64,000 nt of DNA, taken from assembly GCA_029167225.1 (NCBI GenBank), contig JARFNK010000010.1:62001-126000 (forward strand), given 5' to 3'. Shown here piece by piece: positions 1 to 9,537 of this stretch; position 1 is the first letter of the stretch; each line of letters starts with the position of its first letter. The notes under the pieces were generated by a model that saw nothing but the letters and a program-made list of their open reading frames with translations, was not told where the DNA came from and ran no database searches. Origin of the DNA: Sphingobium arseniciresistens (GTDB lineage Bacteria > Pseudomonadota > Alphaproteobacteria > Sphingomonadales > Sphingomonadaceae). Position numbers and translations under genes: made by a program.

Positions 1-1
1 T

Positions 2-1183
2 GCCGACTATATCGTCGACATGGGGCCGGGCGCCGGCGTCCATGGCGGCAGCATCGTCGCGCAGGGCACGCTGGACCAGATCCTCGCGCACAAGGACAGC
101 CTGACCGCCGATTATCTGAACGGCACCCGCCGCATCGAGGTGCCCAAGAAGCGCCGCAAGGGCACCGGCAAGAAGCTCACCGTCCACAATGCGCGTGCCA
201 ACAACCTGCGCGGCGTCACCGCCTCGATCCCGCTCGGTACCTTCACCTGCATCACCGGCGTTTCCGGGTCGGGCAAGTCGAGCTTCACCATCGACACGCT
301 CTATGCCGCGTCGGCCCGCACGCTCAACGGCGCCCGCATCATCGCGGGCGCGCATGACAGGGTGACGGGGCTGGAACATTGCGACAAGGTGATCGACATC
401 GACCAGTCGCCCATCGGCCGCACCCCGCGCTCCAACCCGGCAACCTATACCGGCGCCTTCACCAACATCCGTGACTGGTTCGCCGGCCTGCCCGAAAGCC
501 AGGCGCGCGGCTACAAGCCGGGGCGCTTCTCCTTCAACGTCAAGGGCGGCCGGTGCGAGGCCTGCCAGGGCGACGGCGTGCTGAAGATCGAGATGCACTT
601 CCTTCCGGACGTCTATGTCACCTGCGACGTGTGCCATGGCGCCCGCTACAACCGCGAGACGCTGGAGGTGAAGTTCAAGGGGATGAGCATTGCCGACGTG
701 CTCGACATGACGGTCGAGGACGCGGTGGAATTCTTCAAGGCCGTGCCGCCGATCCGCGACAAGATGGCGATGCTGGCGGAAGTCGGCCTCGGCTATGTGA
801 AGGTCGGCCAGCAGGCGACCACCCTGTCCGGCGGCGAGGCCCAGCGGGTGAAGCTCGCCAAGGAACTTTCCCGTCGCGCCACCGGCAACACCCTCTACAT
901 CCTGGACGAGCCGACCACCGGCCTCCATTTCGAGGATGTCCGCAAATTGCTGGAAGTGCTGCACGCGCTGGTCGAACAGGGCAACAGCGTCGTCGTGATC
1001 GAACATAATCTGGACGTCATCAAGACCGCCGACTGGATCATCGACATGGGGCCGGAAGGCGGCGTGAAGGGCGGCGAAGTCGTGGCGGAAGGCACGCCGG
1101 AGAAGGTCGCGAAGGAGCCCCGCAGCTTTACCGGCCATTATCTCGCGCCGCTGCTCGGGCTGGAGAGCGTCGCGGCGGCTTAA
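2..1183 (+). CDS. uvrA: Excinuclease ABC subunit A, C-terminal part (partial at window edge)
   Basis: UvrA is the damage-recognition ATPase of nucleotide excision repair; it loads UvrB on lesions. The frame is open from the first bases, so only the last 393 residues are present. Visible in order are the second ABC Walker A (GVSGSGKSS), the C-terminal zinc finger (CEACQGDG ... CDVCHG), the ABC signature [15 protein letters not shown] and Walker [14 protein letters not shown]. These are diagnostic for UvrA. A hairpin with a T-run follows at 1257-1303. The gene looks intact as far as it is seen. Confidence 0.97.
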   Translation, partial: ADYIVDMGPGAGVHGGSIVAQGTLDQILAHKDSLTADYLNGTRRIEVPKKRRKGTGKKLTVHNARANNLRGVTASIPLGTFTCITGVSGSGKSSFTIDTLYAASARTLNGARIIAGAHDRVTGLEHCDKVIDIDQSPIGRTPRSNPATYTGAFTNIRDWFAGLPESQARGYKPGRFSFNVKGGRCEACQGDGVLKIEMHFLPDVYVTCDVCHGARYNRETLEVKFKGMSIADVLDMTVEDAVEFFKAVPPIRDKMAMLAEVGLGYVKVGQQATTLSGGEAQRVKLAKELSRRATGNTLYILDEPTTGLHFEDVRKLLEVLHALVEQGNSVVVIEHNLDVIKTADWIIDMGPEGGVKGGEVVAEGTPEKVAKEPRSFTGHYLAPLLGLESVAAA

Positions 1184-1256
1184 GCGTCATTCCCTTTACC
1201 GGGAGGCCAATCGGACGCGATAGCCTTTTGCTTCGGAGGATAAGCTGCGATAATCT

Positions 1257-1303
1257 GATGCGAGCGAGGGGCGATCCATTCCCGCGCCCTCGCATCTTTT
1301 TTT
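1257..1303 (+). terminator. Rho-independent terminator downstream of uvrA
   Basis: Arms GATGCGAG (1257-1264) and CTCGCATC (1289-1296) are perfectly complementary, with further GC pairing inside, and are followed directly by seven T. It lies about 75 bases after the uvrA stop and just before the cupin gene, so it probably separates the two transcripts. Confidence 0.75.
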
Positions 1304-1328
1304 CGAGGTCATGGAGCAGGCAACAGCG

Positions 1329-1718
1329 ATGCCACAGCTGCCCACTCACCCCGTTCATCTCGGCCTAGGCGCCACCGCTACGGCCGAGCCGCCCTTTACC
1401 GGGATGGAATGGTATGCGGACTATAGCGCGCGCCATGCCACCGACGGGGCGGGGGGGCGGCTGGTGTCGCAATACAGCTTCTCCGAAAGCTGGCCGATGT
1501 GGGAGGTGCATCCGCATGGCGCAGAGGTCGTCATCTGCACGGCGGGATCGATCACGCTGATCCAGCAATTCCCCGATGGCCATGAGGAGCAAGTCGTCCT
1601 CTCCCCCGGCGACTATGCCATCAATCCGCCCGGCGTGTGGCACACGGCTGATGTCAGCGGGAACTGTACCTGCATCTTCATCACAGCCGGCGCGGGCACG
1701 GATCACCGCGTCCGGTAG
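1329..1718 (+). CDS. Cupin-domain protein
   Basis: Small single-domain cupin of about 129 residues. The middle carries a cupin-like metal motif region (MWEVHPHGAEVV) followed by LSPGDYAINPPGVWHTAD, the second cupin motif with its histidine, so a metal-binding beta-barrel is likely. Substrate is unknown. I chose the ATG at 1329 because GGAGCAGG sits at normal spacing before it; an in-frame ATG at 1311 would add six residues but has poor ribosome-binding spacing and nearly touches the terminator. The gene is flanked by uvrA and a small membrane protein, with no operon partner evident. Confidence 0.8.
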   Translation: MPQLPTHPVHLGLGATATAEPPFTGMEWYADYSARHATDGAGGRLVSQYSFSESWPMWEVHPHGAEVVICTAGSITLIQQFPDGHEEQVVLSPGDYAINPPGVWHTADVSGNCTCIFITAGAGTDHRVR

Positions 1719-1860
1719 CACCCGGACCGACATGACAGCGCACGCGCCTCAATGCGCCGCCTGCATCTGCCGTACATCTGCCGGAACCACCGCTTCCGCC
1801 ACCCGTTACCCTCTCATCCCGATGCCCATTGGCATCCCATCCTTGGAGAGGACGCATATC

Positions 1861-2049
1861 ATGCTCCGCACACTCATTTTCGGCGGTATCGTCGCCTATG
1901 TCGGCAAGAAACTGTACGACGACGGCACCCTTACGCAGTTCCGCGACGATCTTGCCCGCCGCCTTCGCCCAGAAGATGCTGGCGACCGCCAGCCCTCGAA
2001 AACCGGCACGGCACCACCCGCCGCAACGACGCCCCAACCCGTCGTCTGA
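1861..2049 (+). CDS. Small hypothetical protein with hydrophobic N-terminus
   Basis: A 62-residue protein starting MLRTLIFGGIVAYVGKKLYDDG, preceded by GGAGAGG at about 9 bases. The first 16 residues are hydrophobic and could be a membrane anchor; the rest is charged and then Pro/Ala/Thr-rich. I do not recognise a family. The same frame is open upstream to 1576 but the Shine-Dalgarno points to 1861. Confidence 0.6.
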   Translation: MLRTLIFGGIVAYVGKKLYDDGTLTQFRDDLARRLRPEDAGDRQPSKTGTAPPAATTPQPVV

Positions 2050-2140
2050 CGCAGTAGCAAAGCTCGATCTTCAAGCCCCAAGCCCGACACCTGCCCGTCA
2101 GGGCTGACGTCAGAGCGCGCTCCCTTCACGGAGATATCCC

Positions 2141-2491
2141 ATGCGTACCGCCATCATCGCCCTCGCAACCATTGCCAGCCTGCCGCTGGGCGCCTGTGTG
2201 TCGGATGGCGGCGGCGGGCGAGGCTATGGCTATGATCGCCCCGGTGACCGACGCCCCCACCACTCCCGCCCGATGCGCGACGGGGATTATGTCTATCGCG
2301 ACAATGACGGCCGCTATTATTGCAAGCGCGATGATGGGACGACGGGCACCATCGTCGGCGCCATCGCCGGCGGCGTGTTGGGCAATGTGATCGCACCCGG
2401 CGGATCGAAGACACTCGGCACGATCCTTGGCGCAGGCGGCGGCGCTCTGGCGGGGCGCGCGATCGACAAGGATGGCACCCGCTGCGAATAG
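2141..2491 (+). CDS. Glycine-zipper 2TM lipoprotein
   Basis: A 116-residue envelope protein. It begins with a lipoprotein signal (MRTAIIALATIASLPLGAC; lipobox LGAC), so it should be lipidated and exported. A Gly/Tyr/Arg/Asp-rich linker follows, then a glycine zipper of two hydrophobic Gly-rich stretches (TGTIVGAIAGGVLGNVIAPG and LGTILGAGGGALAGRAI). This matches the glycine-zipper 2TM family of outer-membrane lipoproteins common in alphaproteobacteria. Role is not defined; stability of the envelope is only an inference. GGAGATATCCC precedes the ATG. Confidence 0.82.
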   Translation: MRTAIIALATIASLPLGACVSDGGGGRGYGYDRPGDRRPHHSRPMRDGDYVYRDNDGRYYCKRDDGTTGTIVGAIAGGVLGNVIAPGGSKTLGTILGAGGGALAGRAIDKDGTRCE

Positions 2492-2566
2492 CGGGCGGGA
2501 CGATCCTCTCGCCGGAGCCCTACTCATGGCGGGGGGACCGGATTTCAGCCTGCTCGCCGCGAATAG

Positions 2567-2595
2567 CCGCACCGCCCCTGCGACGGGCGGTGCGG
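2567..2595. terminator. Strong GC hairpin after the glycine-zipper gene
   Basis: An 11-bp perfect stem: CCGCACCGCCC (2567-2577), 7-base loop, GGGCGGTGCGG (2585-2595). It lies 75 bases after the preceding stop. There is no T-run, so intrinsic termination is uncertain; it may only stabilise the mRNA 3' end. Confidence 0.45.
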
Positions 2596-2617
2596 CGGGG
2601 GCGCGACTCGCCTTGCC

Positions 2618-2659
2618 TTTTATGGTAGAATCTCCGCTCGCCGGAGTCGCACCATAAAA
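2618..2659. repeat. Nested inverted repeat (cruciform-like element)
   Basis: Outer arms TTTTATGGT (2618-2626) and ACCATAAAA (2651-2659) are perfectly complementary, and a second dyad CTCCG/CGGAG (2632-2636, 2642-2646) sits inside. It lies 55 bases upstream of the 63-residue gene at 2715. It could be a regulator site or a factor-assisted terminator; no family is recognised. Confidence 0.45.
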
Positions 2660-2714
2660 ATACAATGAATGCACCCGGCGCGATGTTTGCCCAAGAGAGG
2701 ATGGGAGAACAACG

Positions 2715-2906
2715 ATGCCAGATGTCAACTATCTGCTGCACCGACAGCAGATCTCGCTGCTGCAGGCCGCTTTTGCGTCCTGCCCGGAAAGCCGCGCCGC
2801 GCATGAAGACATGGCGCGCGCCTATCTCGACCAGGTCCGCGGCTATGCCCGCGCCAACCGTCAGGCCATTACGATCAGGGCACTTGCGACCGCCGAGTTG
2901 AACTGA
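2715..2906 (+). CDS. Small hypothetical protein, helical
   Basis: A 63-residue cytosolic protein (MPDVNYLLHRQQISLLQAAF...) with no signal or membrane segment and a composition suggesting alpha-helices. A purine-rich leader (GAGGATGGGAGAACAACG) precedes the ATG. I recall similar short proteins in sphingomonads but no function. It stands alone between two envelope genes. Confidence 0.6.
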   Translation: MPDVNYLLHRQQISLLQAAFASCPESRAAHEDMARAYLDQVRGYARANRQAITIRALATAELN

Positions 2907-3066
2907 TGCGCGCGCTGCTCCGCATGGCATAGCTGTCCGGGGCTCTCCTCGCACGCGTCGCCCGGCCGCCGTCGCTGTGTAGTCGCCCGCAAATACACAG
3001 TTGCCCATTCATGCGCAGTCGAAGGCGTCGCCGTAAAACTTCTGTTCAGCCTTCCCGGTCCATGGG

Positions 3067-3405
3067 ATGGGCATGACCCGTCACCTCCTCCGCCATCGCG
3101 CTGCCGCCGCCGCGCTTGCCACCCTGCTCGCCCTCTCCGCTTGCGCCACGCCCGAAACGCGGGTGCGAACCGGCCTTATGGATGCCGGTCTGCCGCCAGC
3201 GCTCGCCGGCTGCATGGCCGATCGCATGGTCGATCGCCTCAGCCTGGTGCAGCTGCGCCGCCTGCAGTCGCTCTCGAAGGTCCATCGCTCGGACCTGCAC
3301 CGGCTCTCGATCGACCAGTTCCTGTACAAGGTCCGCGCGCTGGAAGACCCGGAGATCCTGGTTGTCACCAGCAAGGCTGCGCTGAGCTGCGCCATTTCCG
3401 GCTGA
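3067..3405 (+). CDS. Putative lipoprotein, hypothetical
   Basis: A 112-residue protein with an N-terminal hydrophobic segment ending in LLALSAC, a plausible lipobox with Cys near residue 26. The mature part is mostly helical with conserved-looking Cys and Arg residues (AGCMADRMVDRLSLVQLRRL). No enzyme motif is seen. Another possible start is the second Met at 3073. It is monocistronic, upstream of sucC. Confidence 0.65.
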   Translation: MGMTRHLLRHRAAAAALATLLALSACATPETRVRTGLMDAGLPPALAGCMADRMVDRLSLVQLRRLQSLSKVHRSDLHRLSIDQFLYKVRALEDPEILVVTSKAALSCAISG

Positions 3406-3426
3406 GTGCGCCCCGCCCAGCCCTGA

Positions 3427-3457
3427 CTTTGCAATTTTGCAAAGCCATTTTGCGAAG
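3427..3457. promoter_or_regulatory. TTTGCAA-type palindrome upstream of sucC
   Basis: CTTTGCAA-TT-TTGCAAAG is an 8-2-8 dyad (3427-3444), and a degenerate third half TTTTGCGAAG follows at 3448-3457. It is about 90 bases before the sucC start. TTTGCAAA half-sites are known targets of the ScfR/RamB/PccR short-chain acyl-CoA regulator family; assigning this site to that family is inference. Confidence 0.4.
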
Positions 3458-3531
3458 TCGCTCTGGAAATCCCTGCCCCGCTGTGCTTTAGCCACGGCCA
3501 TCGCATTGCATCATCAGGGGACAGGGTTTCC

Positions 3532-4731
<1,200 letters not shown>

Positions 4732-4762
4732 GCGCTTGCACGCCAATCTGAATAGCGTCATG

Positions 4763-4794
4763 GGACGCGGCAGCCATAATCGGCGGCCGCGTCC
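4763..4794. terminator. Hairpin between sucC and etfB
   Basis: A 9-bp stem GGACGCGGC/GCCGCGTCC with a 14-base loop, 32 bases after the sucC stop. The following bases are not a clean T-run, so it may be a weak terminator or attenuator. Confidence 0.4.
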
Positions 4795-4840
4795 TTGCCC
4801 GTGCAGGGGCTAAAAGACGCAGCAACTGGAGGATGTTGAA

Positions 4841-5590
4841 ATGAAGATCCTGGTGCCCGTGAAGCGGGTGATCGATTATAATGTGAAGCCGCGTGTGAAA
4901 GCGGACGGGACGGGGGTTGATCTTGCCAACGTCAAGATGAGTATGAACCCGTTCGACGAGATTGCGGTGGAAGAATCCATCCGCCTGAAGGAAAAGGGCG
5001 TCGCGACCGAGATCGTGGTCGTCTCCATCGGCCCGGCCAAGGCGCAGGAAACGCTGCGCACCAGCCTCGCCATGGGCGCGGACCGCGCGATCCTGATCCA
5101 GACTGAAGATGAAGTGGAGCCGCTGGGCGTCGCCAAGCTGCTTGCCAAGGTCTATGAGGAAGAGCAGCCCGGCCTGGTCATCCTGGGCAAGCAGGCGATC
5201 GACGACGACAGCAACCAGACCGGCCAGATGCTCGCCGCGCTGCTCGGCCTGCCGCAGGGCACCTTCGCCAGCAAGGTCGAGGTATCGGGCGACAGCGTCG
5301 ACGTGACCCGCGAGGTCGATGGCGGCCTGGAGACGGTGAAGCTCTCCATCCCCGCGATCGTCACCACCGACCTGCGTCTGAACGAGCCGCGCTATGCCTC
5401 TCTGCCCAACATCATGAAGGCGAAGAGCAAGCCGCTCGCCAGCAAGACGCCGGCCGATTATGGCGTGGACATCGCACCCCGGCTGGAGACGCTCAAGGTC
5501 TCTGAACCGCCCAAGCGCAGCGCCGGCATCAAGGTTGCCGATGTCGATGAACTGGTGGCGAAACTGAAGGCTCTGGGCGTCGCTGCCTGA
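4841..5590 (+). CDS. etfB: Electron transfer flavoprotein subunit beta
   Basis: EtfB forms the soluble EtfAB flavoprotein that passes electrons from acyl-CoA and related dehydrogenases to ETF:quinone oxidoreductase. At 249 residues it has the normal length. [20 protein letters not shown] and the segment [19 protein letters not shown] are typical of the beta subunit. The start has a GGAGGATGTTGAA leader. etfA follows after a 110-base gap occupied by a REP element. Confidence 0.96.
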   Translation: MKILVPVKRVIDYNVKPRVKADGTGVDLANVKMSMNPFDEIAVEESIRLKEKGVATEIVVVSIGPAKAQETLRTSLAMGADRAILIQTEDEVEPLGVAKLLAKVYEEEQPGLVILGKQAIDDDSNQTGQMLAALLGLPQGTFASKVEVSGDSVDVTREVDGGLETVKLSIPAIVTTDLRLNEPRYASLPNIMKAKSKPLASKTPADYGVDIAPRLETLKVSEPPKRSAGIKVADVDELVAKLKALGVAA

Positions 5591-5604
5591 CCATCATTCC
5601 AAGT

Positions 5605-5682
5605 CCGTTCGGGCTGAGCCTGTCGAAGCCCTGTTCTTTCCTGAAGAGAAGAGCAGCCCTTCGACAAGCTCAGGGCGAACGG
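5605..5682. repeat. Palindromic REP element, copy 1
   Basis: An imperfect inverted repeat running from CCGTTCGGGCTGAGCCTGTC to GACAAGCTCAGGGCGAACGG with a short A/G-rich loop. The same element recurs at 15789-15868. Repeats of this type are dispersed in sphingomonad genomes between genes. This copy sits between etfB and etfA and would form a large hairpin in their mRNA. Confidence 0.8.
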
Positions 5683-5700
5683 TGGTAGAGGATCAAGATT

Positions 5701-6642
5701 ATGAAGACTCTCGTCTGGGTTGAACATGAGGGCGGCGCCGTCAAGGACGCGACCCTCTCCGCCATCACCGCTGCTGCCAAGCTGGGTGAAGTCCATCTGA
5801 TCGTCGCCGGTGCGGGCGTCGAGGGCGTTGCCGCCGACGCTGCGAAGATCGCCGGCGTTGGCAAGGTCCATGTCGCCGACGACGCCGCTTTCGGCCATGC
5901 GCTGCCGGAAAATGTCGCGCCGTTGATCGTGGACCTGATGGGGCATCACGACGCCTTTGTCGCGCCGGCCACCAGCAACGGCAAGAACATCGCGCCGCGC
6001 GTCGCCGCGCTGCTCGACGTCATGCAGATCAGCGATATCCTGTCGGTCGAGAGCGAGGACACGTTCACGCGCCCGACCTATGCCGGCAATGCGATCGCGA
6101 CCGTCCGCTCGAAGGACGCGAAGAAGGTCATCACCGTGCGCGGCACCGCCTTTGACAAGACTGCGCGTGACGGCGGATCGGGCGCTGTCGAAGCGGTCGA
6201 CTCCACCGGCGGCGCTTCTGCGGACAAGGGAATTTCCTCCTTCGTCGGCGCGGAAATCGCCAAGCTGGAACGGCCGGAGCTGACCTCGGCGAAGATCATC
6301 GTCTCGGGCGGCCGCGCGCTCAAGGACGGCGAGACGTTCGAGCAAGTGATCTTCCCGCTCGCCGACAAGCTCGGCGCCGCTGTCGGCGCCAGCCGCGCGG
6401 CGGTGGACGCAGGCTATGTGCCCAACGATTATCAGGTCGGCCAGACCGGCAAGATCGTGGCGCCCGAAGTCTATGTCGCCGTCGGCATCTCCGGCGCGAT
6501 CCAGCACCTTGCCGGCATGAAGGACAGCAAGACCATCATCGCCATCAACAAGGACGAGGACGCGCCGATCTTCCAGGTCGCCGACATCGGCCTGGTCGGC
6601 GATCTCTTCAAGATCGTCCCAGAACTGACAGAGAAGCTCTGA
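5701..6642 (+). CDS. etfA: Electron transfer flavoprotein subunit alpha
   Basis: EtfA, 313 residues, carries the FAD-binding C-terminal domain of the EtfAB heterodimer. The motif [24 protein letters not shown] and [20 protein letters not shown] are the FAD-binding signature. It pairs with etfB upstream and ends at a strong terminator (6669-6698). Confidence 0.96.
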   Translation: MKTLVWVEHEGGAVKDATLSAITAAAKLGEVHLIVAGAGVEGVAADAAKIAGVGKVHVADDAAFGHALPENVAPLIVDLMGHHDAFVAPATSNGKNIAPRVAALLDVMQISDILSVESEDTFTRPTYAGNAIATVRSKDAKKVITVRGTAFDKTARDGGSGAVEAVDSTGGASADKGISSFVGAEIAKLERPELTSAKIIVSGGRALKDGETFEQVIFPLADKLGAAVGASRAAVDAGYVPNDYQVGQTGKIVAPEVYVAVGISGAIQHLAGMKDSKTIIAINKDEDAPIFQVADIGLVGDLFKIVPELTEKL

Positions 6643-6668
6643 CGCCGGGAACGGAAACGAATAATGAG

Positions 6669-6698
6669 AAAGGCCCGGCAGCAATGTCCGGGCCTTTT
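6669..6698. terminator. Bidirectional terminator between etfA and nhaA
   Basis: A perfect 10-bp stem AAAGGCCCGG (6669-6678) / CCGGGCCTTT (6688-6697) ending in TTTT, 27 bases after etfA. The gene on the other strand (nhaA) ends at 6737 and the stem also ends in a T-run on that strand, so it can serve both convergent transcripts. Confidence 0.85.
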
Positions 6699-6736
6699 CC
6701 ATATGGGGCGCGGACCAGATTTCGCGCCGGCAGCGA

Positions 6737-8014
6737 TCAGGCCGCCACATCCCCATCCGCATCGATCTCGGCCGACTGGGCGTGCTCCTCTCGTGCATGA
6801 TCGCGATGCGGGGGTGCGAAGCGCAACACGGCAAAGCCCGAAAGCGCGGACACCACTGACCCCATCAGGATGCCGATCTTCGCTTCCTCGACCAGTTCGG
6901 GCGATCCGGGGAAGGCTAGGCCACCGATGAACAGGCTCATGGTGAAGCCGATGCCGCACAGCATGGCAACGCCGTAGATCTGAAGCCACGTCGCACCGCG
7001 CGGGCGAGCGGCGATGCCGACGCTGACGCACAGCCACACCGCCGTGAAGATCGCCACCTGCTTGCCCAGGAACAGGCCTGCCGCCACCCCCAGCGGCAGG
7101 GGGGCGAAGACGTCCGCCCATCCCATGCCGGAGAGAGCGACGCCGGCATTGGCGAAACCGAAGAGCGGCACAATGGCGTAGGCGCTCCAGGGATGCAGCG
7201 CATGTTCCAGCCGGTGCAATGGGCTGTCTTCGGCATCCGGCGCACCCGGCGTCCGGCGGATGGGAATGGTCATCGCCGCCAGCACGCCTGCAATCGTCGC
7301 ATGGACACCAGACAGCAGCACCGCATACCAGAGCAGCCCGAAGCCGAGCAGATACAGGGGCAGCGCCTTCACGCCCGCCCGGTTCATCGCGTACATCGCA
7401 GCAAGGATGAGGATCGCCGCCCCCAGGGCGCTCCAAGCCAGCCCGTCGGTGTAAAACACTGCGATGATTGCAACGGCCCCCATGTCGTCGACGATCGCCA
7501 CCGTGGTCAGGAACAGCTTGAGCGACAGGGGCGCGCGACTGCCCAGCAGCGCGAGCACGCCGATGGCGAAGGCGATGTCGGTCGCCGCCGGAATCGCCCA
7601 GCCATTGCCAAGCCCCGGCGTGCCCTTCGCAACCGCAAGATAAATGGCGGCCGGTACCGCCATGCCCGCCGCCGCAGCGACAGCCGGAAGGATACGCTTG
7701 TCCCAACTAGACAGACGGCCATCGACGAACTCGCGCTTGATCTCCAGCCCCACGAGCAGGAAGAACAGCGCCATCAGCCCGTCGTTGATCCAAAGATGCA
7801 CGCTCATCGCACCCAGCTTGTCGGCAAGGACAGGGCCGGTCACGGCATGGATAAGTGCATGATAAAAATGGGCCGTCTCGGGCGAGGCATTGGCCATCAG
7901 CATCGCGAGCGCCGCCGCCGCCATCAGCAGCACGCCACCGCCCGCCTCGCTCGTAAGAAAATCACGCAATGCCGAATGGCTGGTGCGCACGCTGGATTTC
8001 CGGGAAGCCGTCAT
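6737..8014 (-). CDS. nhaA: Na+/H+ antiporter NhaA
   Basis: Inner-membrane electrogenic antiporter exchanging two protons for one sodium ion, important at alkaline pH and high salt. The 425-residue protein has about a dozen hydrophobic helices. [19 protein letters not shown] and [15 protein letters not shown] carry the Asp residues of the ion site, and FGFANAGV is the conserved late helix. I start at the ATG at 8014 (MTASRKSS...), because it matches the family length; an open upstream extension to 8161 looks non-coding. Divergent from the glycosyltransferase gene. Confidence 0.95.
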   Translation of the reverse strand: MTASRKSSVRTSHSALRDFLTSEAGGGVLLMAAAALAMLMANASPETAHFYHALIHAVTGPVLADKLGAMSVHLWINDGLMALFFLLVGLEIKREFVDGRLSSWDKRILPAVAAAAGMAVPAAIYLAVAKGTPGLGNGWAIPAATDIAFAIGVLALLGSRAPLSLKLFLTTVAIVDDMGAVAIIAVFYTDGLAWSALGAAILILAAMYAMNRAGVKALPLYLLGFGLLWYAVLLSGVHATIAGVLAAMTIPIRRTPGAPDAEDSPLHRLEHALHPWSAYAIVPLFGFANAGVALSGMGWADVFAPLPLGVAAGLFLGKQVAIFTAVWLCVSVGIAARPRGATWLQIYGVAMLCGIGFTMSLFIGGLAFPGSPELVEEAKIGILMGSVVSALSGFAVLRFAPPHRDHAREEHAQSAEIDADGDVAA

Positions 8015-8190
8015 CGCATGACCGTAGGCAGGCCCGATCAACCAGTCAAACGCCCGATCACTTCGCAAGTGCAACAAATATCTTGCACAACGCACTGATT
8101 TCGCGTCATTAAGCATGAACGGTAAGGGGGCTTGCCATCGACATCTTCCAGATCCTCGCATTTCTTGCCGGGGGCGCGCAGCATGAAATC

Positions 8191-9537
8191 ATGCTGTTCG
8201 CGGCGTTCGGACTTGTTCTTGGCGGGCTGGATGACGCCCTGATCGACATCATGTTCTTCGCCCGCTGGTTCTGGCGGCGCGCATTCATCTATCGCCGCTA
8301 TCCGCCGATGACGACCGCGACGCTGCCCGATGCGCAGGATCGCGCGCCGATCGCGATTTTCGTCCCCGCCTGGGATGAATCGGCGGTCATCGGACGGATG
8401 CTCCAGGACATGACGCGGAAATGGGGGACGGATCGCTACCGGATCTTCGTGGGCGCCTATCCCAACGACCGCGCCACGATCGACATCGTCGCCGCCGTCG
8501 CCGGCGACCATCCCGTCATCATGCCCGTCATCACCGCTCATCCGGGGCCAACGACCAAGGCGGATTGCCTGAACGCCTTGTGGGATGCAATGCTGCGGGA
8601 CGAAGCGCATGGCGAGGAATGCTACAAGGCCATCGTGCTGCACGATGCCGAAGATGTCGTCCACCCCGACGCCCTCCGCCTGCTGGACCGCATGTGCGAT
8701 CGCTTCGATCTCGTCCAACTGCCGGTCAAGCCCTTCAAAAGCCAATATAGCAGTTGGGTCTCCGGCCATTATCTGGATGAATTTGCCGAATCCCATGGCA
8801 AATATCTCTGCGTGTGCGAAGCGGTGGGCGCGGCCGTGCCCAGTGCCGGTGTCGGCTGCGCTTTTTCCCGCACGGCCCTCGCGGCGCTGGCGGATGAACT
8901 CGGCGGCCGCCCCTTCGATCCGGCATCGTTGACCGAGGATTATGAAATCGGCCTGCGCATTGCCGAACGGGGCGGCAAGAGCGCCTTCGTGCGGATGGCG
9001 GATGCCCATGGCGACCTCGTTTGCACGCGCGAGCATTTCCCCGACACGCTGACACTGGCCGTCAGGCAAAAGGCGCGATGGACGGTCGGCATCGCGCTTG
9101 CAGGCTGGGACCGGATGGGCTGGGGCACCGGGATCGCCGAACGCTGGATGCGGCTGCGCGACCGGCGAGCCGCACTCGCTGCGCTCATCCTTTTTGCCGC
9201 CTATCTCTCGCTGCTGATGCAAATTCCAATCTGGCTGTTGGCGATGGCCGGCGCGCCGCCCACGATCGCCCCCTCCCCGCTGCTGTCCATGCTGCTCAGT
9301 GCCACGGGTGTGCTGATGCTCTGGCGGCTCGCCATGCGGATGCTGTTCGTGTGGCGCGCCCACGGCCTGCGGCAGGGCCTGCTCTCCGTACCCCGCACCT
9401 TCATGGCCAATCTGGTCGCCATTCTTGCGGCACGGCGTGCGATCTTCATCTACCTCGGCACGCTGCAGGGCAATCCGCTGGTATGGGACAAGACCCCCCA
9501 TGTCTTCCCCAACTCCCCGGCAGAGGCCGGGGCATGA
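8191..9537 (+). CDS. NfrB-like membrane glycosyltransferase
   Basis: A 448-residue family-2 glycosyltransferase. The N-terminus holds a hydrophobic segment, residues about 50-300 a GT-A domain with VPAWDES, HDAEDVVH (DxD-like), TEDYEIGLRI and RQKARW (QxxRW-type), and the C-terminus several membrane helices. The layout matches the glycosyltransferase part of NfrB, which with NfrA makes a cell-surface polysaccharide and serves as the phage N4 receptor. It is much shorter than E. coli NfrB and lacks its C-terminal extension. The frame is open and hydrophobic upstream to about 8131, after AAGGGGG, so a non-ATG start further upstream is possible. It overlaps the next gene by ATGA. Confidence 0.85.
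   Translation: MLFAAFGLVLGGLDDALIDIMFFARWFWRRAFIYRRYPPMTTATLPDAQDRAPIAIFVPAWDESAVIGRMLQDMTRKWGTDRYRIFVGAYPNDRATIDIVAAVAGDHPVIMPVITAHPGPTTKADCLNALWDAMLRDEAHGEECYKAIVLHDAEDVVHPDALRLLDRMCDRFDLVQLPVKPFKSQYSSWVSGHYLDEFAESHGKYLCVCEAVGAAVPSAGVGCAFSRTALAALADELGGRPFDPASLTEDYEIGLRIAERGGKSAFVRMADAHGDLVCTREHFPDTLTLAVRQKARWTVGIALAGWDRMGWGTGIAERWMRLRDRRAALAALILFAAYLSLLMQIPIWLLAMAGAPPTIAPSPLLSMLLSATGVLMLWRLAMRMLFVWRAHGLRQGLLSVPRTFMANLVAILAARRAIFIYLGTLQGNPLVWDKTPHVFPNSPAEAGA

Noticed and set aside
5458..6834. 458-codon leftward frame over etfA
   Set aside because: Antisense shadow of etfA and the terminator; low-complexity Arg/Asp/Gly composition.
8015..8161. N-terminal extension of NhaA
   Set aside because: The added 49 residues are Arg/Cys-rich and unlike NhaA; the ATG at 8014 gives the usual length.
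8038..9501. 487-codon leftward frame
   Set aside because: It is the complement of the glycosyltransferase gene, rich in His/Gln/Arg, and matches no family; the plus-strand protein is clearly real.
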